A model generated the notes under the pieces. The model was not told where the DNA came from, did not search any database, and saw nothing but the letters and a program-made list of their open reading frames with translations. From positions 1 through 19,036 of the forward strand of contig JAFEAR010000038.1 in assembly GCA_018266335.1 (NCBI GenBank): DNA of 19,036 bases. The letters run 5' to 3'. This document shows positions 14,682 to 19,036 of the stretch, one piece after another. The position numbers were made by a program, and so were the translations under genes. The DNA comes from Bdellovibrionales bacterium. GTDB lineage: Bacteria > Bdellovibrionota > UBA2428. Numbering within the stretch: the first letter of the stretch is position 1; the number at the start of each line of letters is the position of its first letter.

Positions 14682-16553
14682 ATGAAACAGTTTTTGCTGA
14701 TCCTGGCGCTCGCGACTGTGACGCATGCGCAAAAGATCGACCCTGTTCAGTGGGTCCTAAGAGCCAAGTCGTCCGTTGCGCCAGGGCAGCAGACTGTGGT
14801 GGAACTCACCGCTAAGGTGCAGCCCGGATACCATCTCTATTCGCTAACCACCCCGGCAGGCGGAGCGATTCCGACTACCGTGAAGTTCGGCGAAAGCACT
14901 TTGATTGCCCATGTTGAGGTGTTCCAACCTAAGCCGGAACGGAAGTTCGACGCCAACTTTGGCGTGGATACTGAAACCTTCGAAGGAACCATTCCCCTGT
15001 TGGCGAAAGTAACGTTAGGAGCGAATGCATCCGCAGGAGAAATCCCCCTCACCGTTTCCGTTCGCTACCAAGTTTGCACTGAGAAAACCTGCATACGTCC
15101 AACCACCAAACAGGTGGCAACGACGTTGCGAGTTGACCCGGGCGCACCCGCAAGCGTTTCTGTGATTCCGCCTGCTTACATCTCAGGGAACCCGGAGTTG
15201 ACAAAAGCGGGGCCGGGATCAGGACCCAAGCAATCTGCCAATGAGACGCAGGGGCTTGGGGCTTTCATATTGGTCGCTTTTGGGTTCGGCCTTGCGGCCA
15301 TCTTCACGCCGTGCGTATTTCCAATGATCCCTTTCACGCTGCCCTTTCTCACGAGCCAAGGCGAGCGGAGCCGTCGCGACACCATTGCCCAGGCGACCGT
15401 GTTTTGTCTCGGCATCGTTCTCTTGTTCACCCTTCTCGGTCTCGGTGCGACTGCGGTGGCCGGACCATTCGGTGCCGTCAAGCTAGGCGGCAGTGTTTGG
15501 GTAAATGGATTCATCGCGGCTCTATTTTTCCTTTTCGGTCTCAGCTTGCTGGGAGCATTCGAGATCACCTTGCCGTCGTCCCTCTTAACGAAATTGAATA
15601 CGGCATCAGGGCGAGGCGGCTATATGGGTGCGCTTGTCATGGGCCTGGCATTTTCTCTCACTTCTTTCGCTTGCGTGGGGCCGTTCATGGGGACGCTCTT
15701 GGCCGCATCGGTGCAGGGCGGGAGTTGGCAGCCCACCGTAGGAATGATCGGTTTCGCGGCTGGTTTGGCGACGCCGTTTTTCGGCCTGGCTCTTTTCCCT
15801 TCGGCGCTGGCACGCTTGCCGCGGAGCGGCCACTGGATGCTTCGAGTCAAGGTCGTAATGGGATTCGTTGTGATCGCTGCTTCATTGAAATACCTAAGCA
15901 ATGTGGACCAGGTGCTGCAACTTGGCATCCTGACTCGGGACCGTTTCCTTGCTCTGTGGTTCGTGTTCTTCCTGCTACCAGGTCTCTATCTCTTGGGGTT
16001 TCTGCGGCTGGAAGGTGTAAAGCGGGATGAAGACCTTGGCCTCGGCAGGATGCTCGTAGCCTCCCTGCTGGTTGCTTTCGCGGTGACGCTGCTTCCAGGC
16101 GTCTTCGGGGGGCGGCTTGGCGAGTTGGAAGCAATTTTACCTCCTCCCACCGCGGAATCAGGCGTATTCGCAGCCAGCCAGCTCAGTAAACAGAAATGGC
16201 TCAAGGACGACTACCGCGCCGCGTTGCAACTGGCGAAGCAAGAGCAAAAGCTGGTGCTCGTAAACTTTACAGGCCATGCCTGCACCAATTGCCACTGGAT
16301 GAAGGCCAATATGTTTTCTCGTGCCACAGTCGATGAGGCGCTGAGTGGGCTGGTTTTGGTTGATCTGTTCACCGACGGCACGGACGCCGCGTCCGAGTTC
16401 AATCAGAAACTTCAAGACGAGAAGTTCCGGTCCGTGGCGCTTCCGTACTATGCAATTCTCACGCCCGACGGCCAAATTATTGCTCAGTTTGAAGGTCTGA
16501 CCCGCAATGAAAGTGAATTTATTTCATTCTTAAGGACACGGACAGGTGCATAA
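14682..16553 (+). CDS. dsbD: DsbD-type thiol:disulfide interchange protein
   Basis: This 623-residue protein has all three DsbD domains. A signal peptide (1-16, ending THA) leads to a periplasmic alpha domain with Cys132 and Cys137. Membrane domain beta (about 192-475) carries Cys211 in FTPCVFPMIP and Cys331 in FACVGPFMGT, and a C-terminal thioredoxin-like gamma domain has CTNC (Cys534, Cys537). It moves electrons from cytoplasmic thioredoxin to periplasmic thiol proteins. The full set of six catalytic cysteines is intact. It follows arsC by 9 bases and overlaps the next gene, so it is part of the arsenic operon, which is unusual for a general cytochrome or disulfide maturation factor. Likely clients here are the Tat-leader ArsC, the TlpA-like protein and the downstream cytochrome protein. 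Confidence 0.93.
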   Translation: MKQFLLILALATVTHAQKIDPVQWVLRAKSSVAPGQQTVVELTAKVQPGYHLYSLTTPAGGAIPTTVKFGESTLIAHVEVFQPKPERKFDANFGVDTETFEGTIPLLAKVTLGANASAGEIPLTVSVRYQVCTEKTCIRPTTKQVATTLRVDPGAPASVSVIPPAYISGNPELTKAGPGSGPKQSANETQGLGAFILVAFGFGLAAIFTPCVFPMIPFTLPFLTSQGERSRRDTIAQATVFCLGIVLLFTLLGLGATAVAGPFGAVKLGGSVWVNGFIAALFFLFGLSLLGAFEITLPSSLLTKLNTASGRGGYMGALVMGLAFSLTSFACVGPFMGTLLAASVQGGSWQPTVGMIGFAAGLATPFFGLALFPSALARLPRSGHWMLRVKVVMGFVVIAASLKYLSNVDQVLQLGILTRDRFLALWFVFFLLPGLYLLGFLRLEGVKRDEDLGLGRMLVASLLVAFAVTLLPGVFGGRLGELEAILPPPTAESGVFAASQLSKQKWLKDDYRAALQLAKQEQKLVLVNFTGHACTNCHWMKANMFSRATVDEALSGLVLVDLFTDGTDAASEFNQKLQDEKFRSVALPYYAILTPDGQIIAQFEGLTRNESEFISFLRTRTGA

Positions 16554-17235
16554 GGGATGGGTATTGGTCGCGGGCATCTTGATCGGCGCGCTGTTGGTTG
16601 CAATGCCGCCGCCTGCTTCACTTTTGAGAAAAGATGTCTCTAGCGGTACTGTTGAAGACGCCAAGAGTGAGAGCAGGACGTTAGCTGCCCTAGTGGACGG
16701 CAAGCCTCACGCCCTATTGCTAATTTCATCCGCGCTGCCAGCTGAGCTCTGCCCTGCGGTTTTGGACGAGGTGAAACGAGTCAGAACTTTTGGACTAGAA
16801 GTCACCTTGGCCTGGACCAGCCTCGGACAAAAATCGTGCGGCACCGTGCCGGTGTATACGCCGGGTCGGCAGCTACGGGAGATCATGGCAACCAGTCAAT
16901 CAGCAGCAGAAGCGCGGGCTGTCGTTCTCGATGGCAGTGGTGTCGTTCGTCTCGATGAGACCTTTGAAGCCTCAGTGGCGCAGATCAAACGGGTCGCGGA
17001 CAAACTGATCGCTTGGCGCCAAGGAGCCCAATCGTTTGCCGTTCATTGCGGCCATTGCCACGACGACGACGGCGCAAACACTTCTCACGCAGGCATCAAG
17101 ACGCTGGTTGGGATCTCTACGAGAATGAGCGACGCCAAAATCCTGGAGGGCGGTGAAATGTTCGGAGCCGTCTCCATTTATGCGTGGAAGAAAAGCGAGG
17201 TAGACTCACTGCTGCTCTTTATTCGCGGACTTTAG
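16546..17235 (+). CDS. Membrane-anchored thioredoxin-like/cytochrome c protein
   Basis: The 229-residue protein starts with GTG, overlapping the dsbD stop by 8 bases, with AAGGA nine bases upstream. A hydrophobic N-terminus (about 5-20) looks like an uncleaved anchor or signal. The middle part (about 45-155) has two cysteines, Cys69 and Cys98, and a VVLDGSGVVRLDET strand-turn that recalls the redoxin fold; this domain call is tentative. The C-terminal part carries a c-type heme site, CGHCH (Cys168, Cys171, His172), and possible distal ligands Met194 or Met205. It is thus a periplasm-facing protein joining a possible thiol domain with a small cytochrome c. I recognise no named family. The 3' end overlaps the convergent CDF gene by 17 bases. 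Confidence 0.7.
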   Translation: MHKGWVLVAGILIGALLVAMPPPASLLRKDVSSGTVEDAKSESRTLAALVDGKPHALLLISSALPAELCPAVLDEVKRVRTFGLEVTLAWTSLGQKSCGTVPVYTPGRQLREIMATSQSAAEARAVVLDGSGVVRLDETFEASVAQIKRVADKLIAWRQGAQSFAVHCGHCHDDDGANTSHAGIKTLVGISTRMSDAKILEGGEMFGAVSIYAWKKSEVDSLLLFIRGL

Positions 17236-18118
17236 GCGAAACGCAAGGCTGGCAGAACGCCTCCCGCACAACTTGAAGGGTGACATGGCCAATTTCAAAG
17301 CGGTCGTGCAGAGTTTGAGTTGCCTTTTGGAAGAATACGTCGTCCGGGTGCCCGGCCGGCATAACCAGGTGAGCGGTGAGTGCAATTTGTGAGGTACCCA
17401 TGGCCCAGATGTGCAGATCGTGGACCTGTCGAACACCGGGAAGCGATTCTAGATATTGCTGGACGGCCATCGGGTCAATTTCAAACGGCACACCATCAAA
17501 AAGCATGTGCAATGACTGGCGAAACAGGCTCCATGTGCTGGCAAGGATCACGACTACGATCACCAAACTCACAATCGGGTCGATCCAATTCCAGCCTTTC
17601 CAAAGCGCGAGGGCTCCGGCCACCACCACGCCCAGAGAGACCAGCGCGTCAACCGCCATGTGGAGGAAGGCGCCTCGAATATTGAGATCGTGTTCACTGC
17701 CCTTCATAAAAAGGAATGCAGTCACGCTATTGATCACAATGCCGACAGCAGCCACAGCCATGATGGCGCTTCCTTGGACCGGCGATGGCAACGAGAGCCT
17801 TCCTATCGCTTCCCAAGCTAACGAACCCATCGCCAGTATCAGAAGCAGCGCGTTTGCAAAGGCTGCAAGAATGCTGGCGCGCTTCCAGCCATAGGTATGG
17901 CGAGGATTCGGCTCGATGCGCCCCGCCAATGCACCGCCCCAAGCCAACACCAGACCAGCCACATCGCTCAAGTTGTGCCCGGCGTCGGCAAGCAACGCCA
18001 GGGAGCCCACCTTCCAACCGTAGAACGCCTCAACGGCCACAAAGCCCGTGTTCAGGGCTATCCCAATTGCAAATGCCTTGTTGAATTCCACCGGGCCATG
18101 CGCGTGTTCACCCTTCAT
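17219..18118 (-). CDS. Cation diffusion facilitator (CzcD/ZitB-like)
   Basis: This protein has 299 residues from the ATG at 18118; an upstream GTG at 18148 would add ten. About six membrane segments are seen, with the metal-site motifs DAGHNLSD (Asp45, His48, Asp52) and HMAVD (His153, Asp157), the pair typical of zinc/cadmium/cobalt exporters of the CDF family. A cytoplasmic C-terminal domain with HDLHIWAMG follows, and the protein ends with FCQPC, a CxxC that is not standard. It exports divalent metals in exchange for protons. Its start overlaps the end of the osmC-like gene by 11 bases, so the two are coupled. Placement in the island suggests a general metal-resistance cassette. Confidence 0.92.
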   Translation of the reverse strand: MKGEHAHGPVEFNKAFAIGIALNTGFVAVEAFYGWKVGSLALLADAGHNLSDVAGLVLAWGGALAGRIEPNPRHTYGWKRASILAAFANALLLILAMGSLAWEAIGRLSLPSPVQGSAIMAVAAVGIVINSVTAFLFMKGSEHDLNIRGAFLHMAVDALVSLGVVVAGALALWKGWNWIDPIVSLVIVVVILASTWSLFRQSLHMLFDGVPFEIDPMAVQQYLESLPGVRQVHDLHIWAMGTSQIALTAHLVMPAGHPDDVFFQKATQTLHDRFEIGHVTLQVVREAFCQPCVSPKVRE

Positions 18119-18542
18119 GGGCAGGCGATTCCTTCCTGCGCAGTACACCGCTCAGGGACGTGCCAGGCGACACAGTATTGAATACCGTGCCAAACTTCTT
18201 AACGTTCTCATGCAACATGTCGAGCCGGTGGTCAGTTTCATCGGTATCGATGACAATCTCGTAGCTTATGCTCTCCATTCGCGGCGGGACGTCCTGCCGG
18301 ACGCCGTCCACCCGCACCTCGACGCCACGGAGGGAGAAATTGAGCAGGGGCATCACACGCTCAATCCCCTTAATCATGCAGGCAGAAAGGGCCGCGAGCA
18401 GCAGCTCTGCCGGGTTGAAGCTATCCAGGCGGCCAGCCAGATCGGTGTCCAGCCGAATTTCAGCGTCCTTGCAACGGGCTAGGCTCCCGTGCGAATCGAG
18501 CCTCCGGGCTTCGACATGAAACGTCATTTTGCTTGTGGTCAT
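18108..18542 (-). CDS. OsmC-family protein
   Basis: A 144-residue protein of the OsmC/Ohr fold, with the central helix FNPAELLLAALSACMIKGIER that carries the conserved peroxidatic cysteine (Cys55). The second cysteine of the classical peroxidases, normally in a later helix, is missing: the matching region reads KFGTVFNT. It may therefore be a one-cysteine peroxidase or a different OsmC subgroup such as YhfA-like proteins. Family members reduce organic hydroperoxides in the cytoplasm. It lies 30 bases after the PIG-L gene and overlaps the CDF gene, giving a three-gene leftward operon. No clear ribosome binding site precedes the ATG. Confidence 0.85.
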   Translation of the reverse strand: MTTSKMTFHVEARRLDSHGSLARCKDAEIRLDTDLAGRLDSFNPAELLLAALSACMIKGIERVMPLLNFSLRGVEVRVDGVRQDVPPRMESISYEIVIDTDETDHRLDMLHENVKKFGTVFNTVSPGTSLSGVLRRKESPAHEG

Positions 18543-18572
18543 GCCTGAAATATAGTCACAATTCCCAAATGC

Positions 18573-19036
18573 TCACAACTCTGTTTCCTGCTGGCTTCCA
18601 GTCCACAGCGGATAAGCCCGATGGAATCTCTCAGGCTCCTCCTGTATCGCGGCAAGTTCCGCCAGGGTCTCCGGTATCAAGTGCTGTTGACTTCTATAGC
18701 TTTGCGCCGCCGCTAGCTTCATTTGACCGGACTCGCGAATATCGATTACGTGCGTCGTAATCGTGGGCTCCAGCAGCTTAGTGATCTTGCATGATTTTGG
18801 GATCGTAGTTGGGCCAAGGACATAATACAGAGCTTGAAATGGGACTCCCTCTTCGAGTCCTTCCGAAATCTTCAAGCTCTCTCGAGCCTCGGAGAAGGCG
18901 TCGGTCACAATCGTGCTCAAAGCAACGTGATCAGGATGCCCTGAAACTCCGTCCGGGCCAAACGTGATCACGACCTCTGGACGAAGCTGGTTCATGATCC
19001 GTACGCATTCTTGGGAAGCAGCCTGACGACTGTCAG
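18573..19036 (-). CDS. PIG-L/LmbE-family deacetylase (partial, 5' end outside window)
   Basis: The frame is open from the window edge to a TGA at 18573-18575, covering the last 154 codons. It contains PEVVITFGPDGVSGHPDH, the second conserved motif of PIG-L family zinc deacetylases, in which the histidines take part in metal binding or catalysis. The N-terminal AHPDD motif would lie beyond the window. An internal ATG at 18993-18995 is not the start because the frame continues upstream with family-like residues. Members remove acetyl groups from N-acetylglucosamine conjugates, including in mycothiol and bacillithiol synthesis; which substrate is used here cannot be told. It is the first visible gene of the leftward osmC/CDF group. 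Confidence 0.85.
   Translation of the reverse strand, partial: DSRQAASQECVRIMNQLRPEVVITFGPDGVSGHPDHVALSTIVTDAFSEARESLKISEGLEEGVPFQALYYVLGPTTIPKSCKITKLLEPTITTHVIDIRESGQMKLAAAQSYRSQQHLIPETLAELAAIQEEPERFHRAYPLWTGSQQETEL

Overview
The window looks like a chromosomal segment of a GC-rich, Gram-negative-type bacterium. Exported redox proteins (DsbD, TlpA-like, a Tat-type leader) imply a periplasm. The codon usage, the leader style ending in Ala-Gln and the gene mix suggest an acidobacterium such as the Solibacter/Bryobacter group, but this is an impression from protein style and was not tested by search.

Left part (1 to about 3220), core genome: the 3' end of purF, a convergent zinc-dependent glucose dehydrogenase-like gene, a radical SAM protein with a Cys-rich C-terminus, an adenylate kinase-like protein that carries an export signal, and an initiator tRNA-Met gene with its own promoter. 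This part is visibly richer in GC than what follows.

Right part (about 3222 to the end), a probable arsenic-resistance island starting at the 3' end of tRNA-fMet. Its left edge has a tandem 12-bp repeat and a plasmid RepA-type replication initiator gene, followed by a SigZ-like ECF sigma factor with a cysteine-rich tail. Next come a flavoprotein with a tail of Cys-Cys pairs and an overlapping MFS transporter, closed by a strong terminator. A leftward cluster (tlpA-like, arsD, arsA, acr3, a DUF2180-like zinc-finger protein and an unlisted 53-residue Cys-rich peptide) handles arsenite capture and efflux. A rightward cluster (trxB, arsR, arsC with a Tat-type leader, cytoplasmic-type arsC, dsbD, a thioredoxin-like/cytochrome c protein) diverges from it. 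The last group runs leftward: a PIG-L deacetylase (cut by the window end), an OsmC-like protein and a CDF cation exporter.

Working model: ArsR and possibly SigZ control the island. The cytoplasmic ArsC reduces arsenate with electrons from TrxB plus a thioredoxin encoded elsewhere; ArsD hands As(III) to ArsA, and Acr3 exports it. The unusual part is a second ArsC that appears to be exported in folded form. It is encoded directly before DsbD, which moves thiol electrons across the membrane, and a cytochrome c-containing redox protein, with an exported TlpA-like thioredoxin across the divergent promoter. This suggests arsenate chemistry or thiol relay in the periplasm, and is the most interesting hypothesis in the window. 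A second theme is short Cys-Cys tails and a metallothionein-like peptide that could bind As(III).
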